A DNA stretch of 64,000 nucleotides, taken from Planctomycetota bacterium. GTDB taxonomy: Bacteria > Planctomycetota > UBA1135 > GCA-002686595. The stretch's first letter is position 1. Every line of letters begins with the position of its first letter. The notes under the pieces are model-generated. The model did no database searches. It was not told where the DNA came from and saw only the letters and a program-made list of their open reading frames with translations. The position numbers and the translations under genes are program-made. Shown one piece after another: positions 1 to 9,137 of this stretch. The DNA lies in the NCBI GenBank assembly GCA_020638835.1, contig JACKHV010000001.1, forward strand, positions 1,116,001 to 1,180,000, in the 5' to 3' direction.

Positions 1-190
1 TCGATGCGTCCGCCCACGGGTTGACCTCGCCGGCGAGTCGCTCCGCATACGCCGTGTCGGCGCGCAGCGTGTCGACGACGACGAGCACGACGACGGAATT
101 CGGGCGTCCGGACTTGCGCAGCGCGAGGATCAGCCAGGTGGCGACGGCGAGGAACGCGACGGTCGCGAGGACGGAGCAGGGGCGCCGCAT
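1..190 (-). CDS. sulfatase-like protein, N-terminal fragment (runs off the window)
   Basis: Only the first 63 residues are visible. An ATG at 190 opens a short basic segment and one hydrophobic helix (residues 5-22, SVLATVAFLAVATWLILAL), then the hydrophobic strand VVVLVVVDTLRAD. A strand followed by D-T-L-R-A-D is how sulfatases and related alkaline-phosphatase-fold enzymes begin; the first Asp would be a metal ligand. The helix suggests a membrane anchor or uncleaved signal. The gene lies 46 bases downstream of argJ on the same strand, so it may be read through from the arginine operon, although no functional link is evident. The active-site Cys/Ser motif lies outside the window, so the family call rests on the N-terminus alone. 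Confidence 0.55.
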   Translation of the reverse strand, partial: MRRPCSVLATVAFLAVATWLILALRKSGRPNSVVVLVVVDTLRADTAYAERLAGEVNPWADAS

Positions 191-236
191 GCGCGCAGCT
201 TAGCCGATCGCTCGGGCGCGCCGCGCCGGCGCCGCA

Positions 237-1394
237 CTACGTCCGATAGTCCGCGTTGATCGACACGTACTCCGCCGTCAAGTCGCAGGTCCAGACGTCG
301 GCGGTCGCGGTGCCGGCGGCGAGGTCGATCGAGAGCATCACTTCGGCCTCGTCGGCGAGGTAGCGCGCGGCGGCGCCCTCGTTCGCGGGGTGCGGGCGGC
401 CGTCGGCGAAGACGACGGAGCTGCCGACTTTGACGAGCGCGCGCTCGGCCGGGAAGGGGATGCCAGCGCGTCCGGCGGCGCTCAGGATGCGGCCCCAGTT
501 CGGATCGCGTCCGGCGACGGCGGTCTTCACCAGGGGGCTCGTCGCGATCACGCGGCCGACGAGCGCGGCGGCGTCCTCGGTCGGCGCGCCGGAGACGCGA
601 ACGGTGATCAGGCGCGTCGCGCCCTCGCCGTCCTTCGCGATCAGGCGCGCGAGCTCGCCGCTGATCGAGTTCAGGGCATCGCCGAGCAGCGCGGTCGGGC
701 CGGCTCGCTCGCTCGACCAGAGCAGCACGGTGTCGTTCGGGGAGGTGTCGCCGTCGACGGTCATGCGCTGGAAGCTCTTGCGGTTCGCGGCGCTGAGCAG
801 TTCGTGCGCGTCGTCTCCGAGCGCGGCGTCGGTGAAGAGGTAGGCGAGCATCGTCGCCATGTCGGGGTGGATCATGCCCGAGCCCTTCGCGACGCCGACG
901 AGGCTCGTCTCGCCGAGCTTGCGCGTCGCGCGCTTCTCGGTCGTGTCGGTCGTCATGATCGCGCGGTTGAAGTCCTGCGCGCCGTCCGCGGACAGCGCGT
1001 CGAACAGCTGCGGCACGGCGTCGAGCATCTTGGCGAGCGGCAGGCGCGCGCCGATCACGCCGGTGCTCATCACGAGCACCTCGTGCGCGGGGCACTCGAG
1101 GCGCTCGGCGATGGCCTCGGCCAGGCGGTGTGCGTCGTCGACGCCCGCCGTGCCGGTCGCGCAGTTCGCGTTGCCCGAGTTGACGAGCAGCGCGCGCACG
1201 CGGCCGCCGGACTGGGCGAGGTGTTCGCGGCAGACCGTGACGTGCGCTCCAACGAGCTGGTTGCGCGTGAAGAGCGCGGCGGCGGGGCCGGCCTCCTCGA
1301 GCGCGACGAGCGCGAAGTCGTGTCCCCCGCGCTTCTTGATGCCGGCGGCGATCCCCGCGGCGCGGAAGCCGCGCGGAAGGGGCGTCGTCGTCAC
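237..1394 (-). CDS. argJ: ArgJ, glutamate N-acetyltransferase / ornithine acetyltransferase
   Basis: Transfers the acetyl group from N2-acetylornithine to glutamate, giving the recycling route of arginine synthesis; bifunctional forms also use acetyl-CoA. The 385-residue protein contains the autoprocessing site MSTGVIGARL, in which the Thr becomes the N-terminal nucleophile of the beta chain, and the conserved LLVNSGNANCATG segment. The length is normal for the family. The start is GTG at 1394, giving VTTTPLPRGFRAAG and overlapping the stop of the upstream acetyltransferase gene by four bases (GTGA). The open frame runs further upstream only inside that gene. ArgJ is the last recognised gene of the arginine operon. 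Confidence 0.95.
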   Translation of the reverse strand: MTTTPLPRGFRAAGIAAGIKKRGGHDFALVALEEAGPAAALFTRNQLVGAHVTVCREHLAQSGGRVRALLVNSGNANCATGTAGVDDAHRLAEAIAERLECPAHEVLVMSTGVIGARLPLAKMLDAVPQLFDALSADGAQDFNRAIMTTDTTEKRATRKLGETSLVGVAKGSGMIHPDMATMLAYLFTDAALGDDAHELLSAANRKSFQRMTVDGDTSPNDTVLLWSSERAGPTALLGDALNSISGELARLIAKDGEGATRLITVRVSGAPTEDAAALVGRVIATSPLVKTAVAGRDPNWGRILSAAGRAGIPFPAERALVKVGSSVVFADGRPHPANEGAAARYLADEAEVMLSIDLAAGTATADVWTCDLTAEYVSINADYRT

Positions 1395-1936
1395 AGGGCG
1401 GCTCCCGCCGAACGCGGCGACGGCAGGGCGCTGAGCGGGACCGACAGCGGTCCGCGCAAGTGGATCTCCGCTTCGTCGGAGAGCACGAGGCGCATGGCGA
1501 TCTCGTCGCACGCGTGGAACTTGGGGCAGTTCAAGCAGTCGCCGAACACCTTGTGTGGGAGCGAGGCGTGCTCGACGCGCTCGAACTTCAGGCGCTCGAA
1601 GAATCCGGGGACGTAGGTGAACGCGATGACGCGCGCGATGCCGAGGCTCTTCGCTTCGGTGATCAGGAACTCCGCCATCTGCTTGCCGAGGCCGCGGCCC
1701 TGCGCATGGTCCTTGACCGCGATCGAGCGGATCTCGGCGTGGTCCGACCAGACGATGTGCAGCGCGGCGCAGCCGAGGAACTGACCGTCCTCCTCGATGA
1801 CGATGAAGTCGCGCAGGTTCTCGATCACGGACGCCGGCGAACGGGGAAGCATGACTTCCTTCTTCGCGAGCGCGTTGACGAGCTCGAGGATCGAGGCGGA
1901 ATCGGCGACGCGCGCTTTGCGGATCAGTGTTGCCAT
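1391..1936 (-). CDS. argA: short-type N-acetylglutamate synthase (GNAT family)
   Basis: A 181-residue GNAT acetyltransferase. The acetyl-CoA loop is visible as DHAQGRGLGKQMAEFLI (about residues 78-94). It is followed by a cysteine-containing segment, GDCLNCPKFHACDEIAM, which I recall from short ArgA-type synthases in other bacteria. Such enzymes make N-acetylglutamate, the first intermediate of the pathway. The position between argH and argJ strongly supports this role; in some bacteria a related domain is fused to the ArgH C-terminus. The ATG at 1936 lies 13 bases inside the end of argH. After the Cys segment there is a roughly 30-residue tail I cannot assign. With ArgJ also present, the cell appears to have both a de novo and a recycling source of acetylglutamate. 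Confidence 0.75.
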   Translation of the reverse strand: MATLIRKARVADSASILELVNALAKKEVMLPRSPASVIENLRDFIVIEEDGQFLGCAALHIVWSDHAEIRSIAVKDHAQGRGLGKQMAEFLITEAKSLGIARVIAFTYVPGFFERLKFERVEHASLPHKVFGDCLNCPKFHACDEIAMRLVLSDEAEIHLRGPLSVPLSALPSPRSAGAAL

Positions 1937-3311
1937 GAGTCGAGGCGATCTTTCCAGCGAGAGACTTCGGCGGCGACGCGCGACGGCGCGGTGCCTCCCA
2001 GGGCCGCGCGACGCGACAGGACGCGGCGCACCGACAACTCGGTGCGCAGATCCACGTCGAGCTTGCCGCAGATCGTGGTGAGAATCTCTTGCGGCAGTTC
2101 TTCGAGCTCTACGCCGATCTCGAGCGCCGCGCGAACGGCGCTGCCCGCGCGCTCGTGCGCGTCGCGGAACGGAACGCCCTGTTGGACGAGCAAGTCCGCG
2201 AGATCCGTCGCGTTGAGATATCCGAGAGAAGCTTCGTTCTCGCAGTGCTCGAGGCGGAAGCTCGCGTGCCGCACCGCGGTGACGGCGACGCGCAGGCAGC
2301 TGCCGAAGGTGTCGAGGCCGTCGAACAGCGCTTCCTTGTCCTCCTGCAGGTCCTTGTCGTACGCGAGCGGCAGGCCCTTCAGCGTGACGAGCACGGTCTG
2401 CAGGTCGCCGATCACGCGGCCGCACTTGCCGCGCAGCAGTTCCATGGCGTCAGGGTTCTTCTTCTGCGGCATCAAGCTCGAGCCGGTCGCGACGGCGTCG
2501 CTGAACTCGATGAAGCCCGCCTCTTGGCTGGCGAAGAAGATCCAGTCCTCGGCGAGGCGCGAGAGGTGCACCATCGCGAGGCTCGCGACGAACAGCAGCT
2601 CGCAGACGAAGTCGCGGTCGCTGACGGCGTCGAGGCTGTTGTGCGCCGCCGATTCGAAGCCGAGGTGCGCCGCGAGCGCATCGCGGTCGACCGGAAATGC
2701 CGTGCCGGCGAGCGCGCCGCAGCCGAGCGGGCTGACGTCCATGCGCGACAGCGCGTCGAGCAGGCGCTCGCGGTCGCGGGCGAACATCTCGACGTAGGCG
2801 AGCAGGTGGTGACCGATCGTGATCGGCTGGGCGCGTTGCAGGTGCGTGTAGCCGGGGATCGGCGCGTCGAAGTGCGCGTCGGCCTTCTCGACCAGCGCGG
2901 CGATCAGCGCCTCGACGTGGGCGACGAGCTCCGCACCCGTCTCGCGCACCCACAGGCGCAGATCGGTCGCGACCTGGTCGTTGCGCGAGCGCCCGGTGTG
3001 CAGCTTCTTCGCCAAGTCGCCGACTTCCGTACGCAGCGCGTCCTCGACGAAGGAGTGGACGTCCTCCGCCGACGACTTCGCGAGCAGCGCGGGCTTCGCC
3101 TCGACCTTCGCGAGCACGGCCTTGAGGCCGGCGTCGAGCTGCGCGCGCTCGTCCTTGGTCAGCACGCCCGCCTTGGACAGCGCCGCCGCCCAGGCACGGC
3201 TGCCCGCGACGTCCTGCGCGAGCAGCCGGCAGTCGAAGCCGAGGCTGCGGTTGAACGCCTCGAAGAAGGGGTCGAGGCCGCCTTCGAAGCGGCCTCCCCA
3301 GAGCTTCTTGG

Positions 3312-3315
<4 letters not shown>
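1924..3315 (-). CDS. argH: ArgH, argininosuccinate lyase
   Basis: Cleaves argininosuccinate to arginine and fumarate, the last step of the pathway. The 463-residue protein has the fumarase/aspartase superfamily signature GSSLMPQKKNPDAMELLRG with the catalytic Ser loop, the HTGRSRNDQVATDLRLW segment and the active-site His segment PGYTHLQRAQP. It begins at a GTG (3315) that overlaps the argG stop in a GTGA arrangement, giving VTKKLWGGRF, a typical ArgH N-terminus. The length is standard (about 460 residues). It also overlaps the following acetyltransferase gene, so translational coupling along the operon is likely. Confidence 0.97.
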
Positions 3316-4523
<1,208 letters not shown>

Positions 4524-4535
4524 GTCGCGAGTTCG

Positions 4536-5486
4536 CTAGTTCCAGGCGCCGAGGAGGAGGGCCATGATCGCCTTCTGCACGTGGAGTCGGTTCTCCGCGT
4601 TGTCGTAGACGATCGACTGCGGGCCGTCCATCACGCCCGCGGACACTTCCGCGCCGCGGTGTGCCGGCAGACAGTGCAGGAAGTACGCGCCGGGATCGGC
4701 GAGCTCCATCATCTCTTCGTCGACCTGGTAGTCGTTGAAGATCGCGGCGCGCTCTTCGATCTCGTCCTCCTGGCCCATCGACGCCCAGACGTCGGTGTAG
4801 ATCACGTGCGCGCCCTTGACGGCTTCGTCGACCGAGGGCGTGACGGTGATCGAACCACCCGACTGCCGCGCCCAGGTCGCGCACTGCGCGGTGACCTCGG
4901 GATCGGGCTCGTAGCCTTCCGGCGTGCAGACGACGACGTTCACGCCGAGCTTCGTCCCCGCGACCATCAGCGAGTGGCAGGTGTTGTTGCCGTCACCGAC
5001 GTAGCAGAGCGTCTTGCCCTTCAGGTCGCCGAACTTCTCGGTCAGCGTGAAGTAGTCCGTCAGCGCCTGGCAGGGGTGCGAGTGGTCGGAGAGGCCGTTG
5101 ATCACGGGGATCTCGCAGTTCGCGGCCAACTCCTCGATCGCGCGCTGCTTGTAGGTCCGCGCGACGATCACGTCGACCCAGCGCTCCAGGTTGCGCGCCA
5201 TGTCCTTCACCGACTCGCGGCTGCCGAGGCGCGCGTCGCGGTGGTCGAGGAAGACCGCCGTGCCGCCCATGTCGGTCATGCCGATGTCGAAGGTGAAGCG
5301 CGTGCGCAGGCTGTCCTTCTCGAAGATCATCGCGAGGCGCTTGCCGCGCAGCAGGTCGGTGTACTCGTCGCGGCCGGCCTTGAGCTTGGCGGCGACGTCG
5401 AAGATCAGCTCGAGGTGCTCGGCTTCGAACTCGTCGAGGGACAGGAAGTCCTTGCAGGGCAGGGAGGTGGTGGCGAGTGCAGTCAT
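4536..5486 (-). CDS. argF: ArgF, ornithine carbamoyltransferase
   Basis: Makes citrulline from ornithine and carbamoyl phosphate. All the family motifs are visible in the 316 residues: the carbamoyl-phosphate site as EKDSLRTRF (S-x-R-T-R), SHPCQALTD (H-P-x-Q) in mid protein, and the ornithine-binding HCLPAHRGAEV near the C-terminus, with the DVWASMGQE loop before it. These motifs favour true ornithine carbamoyltransferase; the acetylornithine or succinylornithine variants cannot be fully excluded by eye. It is separated from argD by a single base and lies 12 bases before argG. Confidence 0.93.
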   Translation of the reverse strand: MTALATTSLPCKDFLSLDEFEAEHLELIFDVAAKLKAGRDEYTDLLRGKRLAMIFEKDSLRTRFTFDIGMTDMGGTAVFLDHRDARLGSRESVKDMARNLERWVDVIVARTYKQRAIEELAANCEIPVINGLSDHSHPCQALTDYFTLTEKFGDLKGKTLCYVGDGNNTCHSLMVAGTKLGVNVVVCTPEGYEPDPEVTAQCATWARQSGGSITVTPSVDEAVKGAHVIYTDVWASMGQEDEIEERAAIFNDYQVDEEMMELADPGAYFLHCLPAHRGAEVSAGVMDGPQSIVYDNAENRLHVQKAIMALLLGAWN

Positions 5487-5487
5487 G

Positions 5488-6654
5488 TCAGGCTTCGATC
5501 TTGGTGAGGACCGCGTCGAGGATCTCGAGCGCGCTGGACAGTTGTTGTTCGGTGATGACGTAGGGCGGGAGCAGGCGGATGACTTCGCCGCCCGCGGTCG
5601 CGGCGACGAGCCCGTTCGCGAAGCACTCGCGCACGACGTCGGACGCGCCGCGCTCGAGCTTCAGGCCCTGGATCAGGCCGCGTCCGCGGCGCTCGACCAC
5701 CAGCGGGTGCTTCGCAGCGAGCGCTTCGAGCCCGTCGCGCAGCTGCTCGCCGCGCGCTTGCACGGTGTCGAGCAAGCCTTTCTCGAGCTCCTCGAGGAAC
5801 ACGAGCGCGGCGCGCGACGCGAGCGGACCGCCGCCGAAGGTCGAGCCGTGGTCGCCGGGCACGAGCACGCCCTCGAGCTTCTCGGCCGCGAGCACGACCG
5901 ACATCGGCAGGCCGCCGGCGATCGGCTTCGCGAGCGTTACGAGGTCGGGTTGCGCGGCGGACCACTGCGACGCGAGGAAGCGGCCGGTGCGACCGGAGCC
6001 GCACTGCACTTCGTCGTGGATCAACACGGTGTCCGTCGCGTCGCACAGCTCGCGCGCGGCGACGAGGAAGGCCTCGTCGAGCACCCGCAGGCCGCCTTCG
6101 CCTTGGATCGGCTCGAGGATCATGGCGCACGGCTCGCTCTCGAAAGCCTTGCGCAGCGCGTCGACGTCGTTCGGCGGCACGAAGTACACGGGACCGATCA
6201 GCGGGCCGAAGGGCTCGCGGTACTTCGGGTTGTGCGTCACCGCGACGGCGCCGGTCGTGCGGCCGTGGAACGACTGTTCGAGTGCGACGAATGCGGCGCG
6301 GTCGGAGCGACCTTGCTGCTGTTGGTACTTGCGCGCGATCTTGAGCGCCGTCTCGTTCGCCTCGGAGCCGCTGTTCGAGAAGAAGGCGGCGTTCATGCCG
6401 GAGAGGCGCGCGAGTCGCAGCGCGACCTGCTCGCCCCACGGCTGGCGGTAGAGGTTCGAGGTGTGGATCAGCGCGGCCGCCTGGTCGGCGATCGCGGTGA
6501 CGAGGCGCGGGTGCCCGTGCCCGAGCGCGTTGACGGCGATGCCGCCGAGCGCGTCGATCCACGACTTGCCCTCCGCGTCGAAGAGCAACGCGCCCGCTCC
6601 CCGAGCGAAAGCCGTCTCGGAGCGCGCGTAGGTGTGCATCAGGTGTTCGTCCAC
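5488..6654 (-). CDS. argD: ArgD, acetylornithine aminotransferase
   Basis: A class III PLP aminotransferase converting N-acetylglutamate semialdehyde to N2-acetylornithine. The 388-residue protein shows SNSGSEANETALK (phosphate-binding region), the PLP-contacting LIHDEVQCGSGRTG and the Schiff-base Lys in LVTLAKPIAGGLPMS. The GTG start at 6654 is supported by an AGGAG eight bases upstream and shares bases with the argB stop. An in-frame ATG 15 bases later (MHTYARSE) is an alternative start. Such enzymes often also act on succinyldiaminopimelate or ornithine, but the location fixes arginine synthesis as the main role. Confidence 0.95.
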   Translation of the reverse strand: MDEHLMHTYARSETAFARGAGALLFDAEGKSWIDALGGIAVNALGHGHPRLVTAIADQAAALIHTSNLYRQPWGEQVALRLARLSGMNAAFFSNSGSEANETALKIARKYQQQQGRSDRAAFVALEQSFHGRTTGAVAVTHNPKYREPFGPLIGPVYFVPPNDVDALRKAFESEPCAMILEPIQGEGGLRVLDEAFLVAARELCDATDTVLIHDEVQCGSGRTGRFLASQWSAAQPDLVTLAKPIAGGLPMSVVLAAEKLEGVLVPGDHGSTFGGGPLASRAALVFLEELEKGLLDTVQARGEQLRDGLEALAAKHPLVVERRGRGLIQGLKLERGASDVVRECFANGLVAATAGGEVIRLLPPYVITEQQLSSALEILDAVLTKIEA

Positions 6655-7469
6655 TAGCAGAGCTCCTGCACCGCGGCGGCGATGCTCGTTCCGACGGTCT
6701 TGTCGAGCGCTTCGAGCACGGCGTTCGTGCCGGCCGCGGGCGCGATCTTCACGATGCAGCTCGGGCGCGACTCGATCGCGTCGAGCGCGGCGCGCACCTT
6801 CGGCAACATGCCGCCCTGCAGCGCGCCGGAGGCGATCAGGTCCTGCGCGTTCGCCGGGTCGACCAGCGCGAGCGAGCGACCCGCGCCGTCGCGCACCGCC
6901 GGGACGTCCGTGAGGAAGAGCAGCACGTCGACGGCAAGCGCGGCCGCGAGCGCTCCCGCCGCGCTGTCGGCGTTCACGTTGTAGAAACGCGACGCGTCGC
7001 CCGCCTGGCCCGCGGCGAGCGGCGCCACGCTGGACAGCACGGGCATGAAGCCGGCCGCGAGCAGCGCGTCGACGAGCTTCGGGTCGACGACTTCGACCTC
7101 GCCGACGTAGCCGAGGTCGACGCCCTTCGGCGCGTGCTTGCGGACGCGGAAGACGGAACCGTCCGCGCCGGTCAGGCCGATCGACGGAACACCGCCGTCC
7201 TCGAGAGCGCGCACGAGCGTCTTGTTCACCGAGCCGCCGAGCACGCAGAGCGCGAGCTCGCTCGTCTCGGCGCAGGTGACGCGCAGACCTTCGTGGCGCA
7301 CTTCCTGGAGTCCGACGCGCTCGGAGAGTTCCTTGAGCTGCGCGCCGCCGCCGTGCACGACGATCACTTCGTGACCCGCCGCGCGCGCCGCCGCGACGCT
7401 GGCCGCGAAGGACTTCCGACCGTCCGGCGTCTCGAGCTGAGCGCCGCCGACCTTGACCATCAGACGCAC
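6654..7469 (-). CDS. argB: ArgB, acetylglutamate kinase
   Basis: Phosphorylates N-acetylglutamate. An amino-acid-kinase fold protein of 271 residues: the ATP-binding Lys lies in MVKVGGAQL at the N-terminus, followed by VIVVHGGGAQLKEL, the acetylglutamate-site FYNVNADSAAGALA and LLFLTDVPAV. I place the start at GTG 7469 (VRLMVKVGG) because GGAGGG lies seven bases before it; the ATG at 7460 would leave only one residue before the core strand and is 16 bases from that site. With the GTG start the gene overlaps argC by 10 bases. The long N-terminal helix typical of arginine-inhibited hexameric kinases is absent, so feedback inhibition by arginine is uncertain. Confidence 0.93.
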   Translation of the reverse strand: MRLMVKVGGAQLETPDGRKSFAASVAAARAAGHEVIVVHGGGAQLKELSERVGLQEVRHEGLRVTCAETSELALCVLGGSVNKTLVRALEDGGVPSIGLTGADGSVFRVRKHAPKGVDLGYVGEVEVVDPKLVDALLAAGFMPVLSSVAPLAAGQAGDASRFYNVNADSAAGALAAALAVDVLLFLTDVPAVRDGAGRSLALVDPANAQDLIASGALQGGMLPKVRAALDAIESRPSCIVKIAPAAGTNAVLEALDKTVGTSIAAAVQELC

Positions 7470-8467
7470 GGAACGCCCTCCGCCTCGGGGAGACCGAGCA
7501 TCAAGTTCATGTTCTGCAGCGCCTGTCCGGCGGCGCCCTTCAAGAGGTTGTCGAGGACCGAGACGATCACGACGGTGCCGTCCGCGTCGCAGACCGCCAT
7601 GTCGCAGCGGTTCGTGCGCTGCACGTCCTTCAGCTCGGGCAGGCCGGTCCGGCGCACGTGCACGAAGGGTTCGTCCGCGTAGCGTTCGGAGAGGCACGAG
7701 CGGATCGCTTCCGCGTCCACGCCGCCCGCGGACTGCACGTAGATCGTCGAGAGGATGCCGCGCTCGACCGGCAGCAGGTGGGGGACGAAGCGGATCGAGT
7801 CGGTCCCCGCGTGCTGGTGGATCTCGGGCGTGTGGCGGTGCGTTCCGACGCCGTAGGCGAGGAAGTTCTCGTGCACGTTGCCGAAGTGCGTGCGGTCGCT
7901 CGCGCCCTTGCCGGCGCCGGAGAGGCCCGACTTGCTGTCCGCGACGATCAACGACTCGCGCGAGACCAGGCCGTGCTCGAAGAGCGGCAGGAGCGGCAGC
8001 AGGATCGAGGTCGGGTAGCAGCCGGGGTTCGCGACGAGGCGCGTCGCCGCCACCGCGTCGCGCGCGTGTTCGGTGAGGCCGTAGACCGCTTCGGAGAGCA
8101 GCTCGGGCGCGGGGTGGGGCAGGCCGTAGGTCGACTCGTAGACCGACGGGTCGGAGAGGCGGAAGTCCGCCGACAGGTCGACGACCGCAGCGCCGGCTTC
8201 CAGCGCGGCGAGCACGACGGGAGCCGACGCGCCGTGGGGCGCGCAGACGAACACGCCGTCGAGCTCGGCGAACAACTCGGGCGTGTACGCGTCGACGTTC
8301 ACCTCGCCCGGTGTGCGGGCGACGCGCGCGCCGCCTTCGCTGCGCGCCGACATGGCGGACGCGAGCTGCATCCCGCCGTGCGCGGCGACGAGCTTGCACA
8401 GCTCACCGCCCGCGTAGCCGGTCGCGCCGACGACGGCGATGCGCTTCGACGAGGTCAGAACATCCAC
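7460..8467 (-). CDS. argC: ArgC, N-acetyl-gamma-glutamyl-phosphate reductase
   Basis: NADPH-dependent reduction of acetylglutamyl phosphate to the semialdehyde. The 335 residues show the Rossmann loop VVGATGYAGGELCKL at the N-terminus, the catalytic Cys in VANPGCYPTSILL (about residue 150) and the family segment SGLSGAGKGASDRTHFGNV. The length fits the long ArgC type. Its start lies 13 bases inside the end of argR, and its stop overlaps argB. Confidence 0.96.
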   Translation of the reverse strand: MDVLTSSKRIAVVGATGYAGGELCKLVAAHGGMQLASAMSARSEGGARVARTPGEVNVDAYTPELFAELDGVFVCAPHGASAPVVLAALEAGAAVVDLSADFRLSDPSVYESTYGLPHPAPELLSEAVYGLTEHARDAVAATRLVANPGCYPTSILLPLLPLFEHGLVSRESLIVADSKSGLSGAGKGASDRTHFGNVHENFLAYGVGTHRHTPEIHQHAGTDSIRFVPHLLPVERGILSTIYVQSAGGVDAEAIRSCLSERYADEPFVHVRRTGLPELKDVQRTNRCDMAVCDADGTVVIVSVLDNLLKGAAGQALQNMNLMLGLPEAEGVPCV

Positions 8468-8907
8468 GATTCGAAGTCCTCGGCGAGCTGGGTCGCGTGG
8501 TCGGAGTCGGGGGCGATGACGAGGATCGTGTCGTCACCGGCGATCGTGCCGAGCACGCCGGGCAGGTCGGTGCGGTCGATCGCGGACGCGAGCGCCTGCG
8601 CGCCGCCGGGGGGCGTGCGCAGCACGAGCTGGTTCTGCACCGCGACGACGCTGTCCAGCCAGGCGTGCACCGCGCGCGCGCACTCGGCGACGGGGGTCGG
8701 CACGTCGGGCGAGAGGCCGGTCGGCAGCTCGTAGCCGAGCGGGCCCTTGCGCAGGCCGAGGTCCCGCAGGTCGCGCGAAATCGTGGCCTGGGTGGCGGGG
8801 TGCCCCTGCGCCTTGAGCAGGTCGCCGAGCTCGGCCTGGTTCCGGATCGGGCCGCGGGCGACCAGCTCGAGGATGGTGCGGCGGCGTGCTTCGCGGGGGT
8901 CGGTCAT
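8455..8907 (-). CDS. argR: ArgR, arginine repressor
   Basis: A 150-residue arginine-responsive repressor. The N-terminal winged helix carries the recognition segment HPATQATISRDLRDLGL (about residues 36-52). The C-terminal oligomerisation/arginine-binding domain carries LVLRTPPGGAQALASAID and GVLGTIAGDDTILVIAP. It is the first gene of the arg operon, and AT-rich ARG-box-like sites lie 29-64 bases upstream, so it probably represses its own operon when arginine is plentiful. No good ribosome binding site is seen before the ATG at 8907. Confidence 0.95.
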   Translation of the reverse strand: MTDPREARRRTILELVARGPIRNQAELGDLLKAQGHPATQATISRDLRDLGLRKGPLGYELPTGLSPDVPTPVAECARAVHAWLDSVVAVQNQLVLRTPPGGAQALASAIDRTDLPGVLGTIAGDDTILVIAPDSDHATQLAEDFESWMF

Positions 8908-8935
8908 GGGTCGGGAGGCGCTGGAGGGGTGTCGA

Positions 8936-8971
8936 TGGATACTTATGCCTTCGATGGCGAATAAAGATGCG
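8936..8971. promoter_or_regulatory. pair of ARG-box-like operators upstream of argR
   Basis: Two imperfect 14-base sites resemble the ArgR operator TGAATWWWWATTCA: TGGATACTTATGCC (8936-8949) and CGAATAAAGATGCG (8958-8971), each matching at about 10 of 14 positions by eye. Their centres are 22 bases apart, about two helical turns, as in paired ARG boxes. They are AT-rich islands in GC-rich DNA between divergent genes. A possible -35 for the minus strand, TTGACG, reads from 8992 to 8987, so bound repressor would cover the -10 region. Confidence 0.55.
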
Positions 8972-9124
8972 AAGCGTCCCGGCCCCCGTCAAGCCTCCCT
9001 GCCTCGAAAATCCGCGCCTCGCGGGCGATCCGCGGGACGAAGCGGGCGGACGGGCCCGCTTCGTCCCGCCTTCCGTGCGGCCGGCTTCGCCGAGGCCGGT
9101 CGACGGCGGGCACGGGCGGCTGGC

Positions 9125-9130
9125 TAGACT
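9125..9130 (+). promoter_or_regulatory. putative -10 element of the sensor kinase gene (leaderless transcript)
   Basis: TAGACT ends seven bases before the GTG start at 9138, so transcription would begin at or next to the start codon. No ribosome binding site can fit in this gap. The same hexamer with the same seven-base gap precedes the gene starting at 34450 on the minus strand. No convincing -35 was found. Confidence 0.4.
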
Positions 9131-9137
9131 CCGCCGC

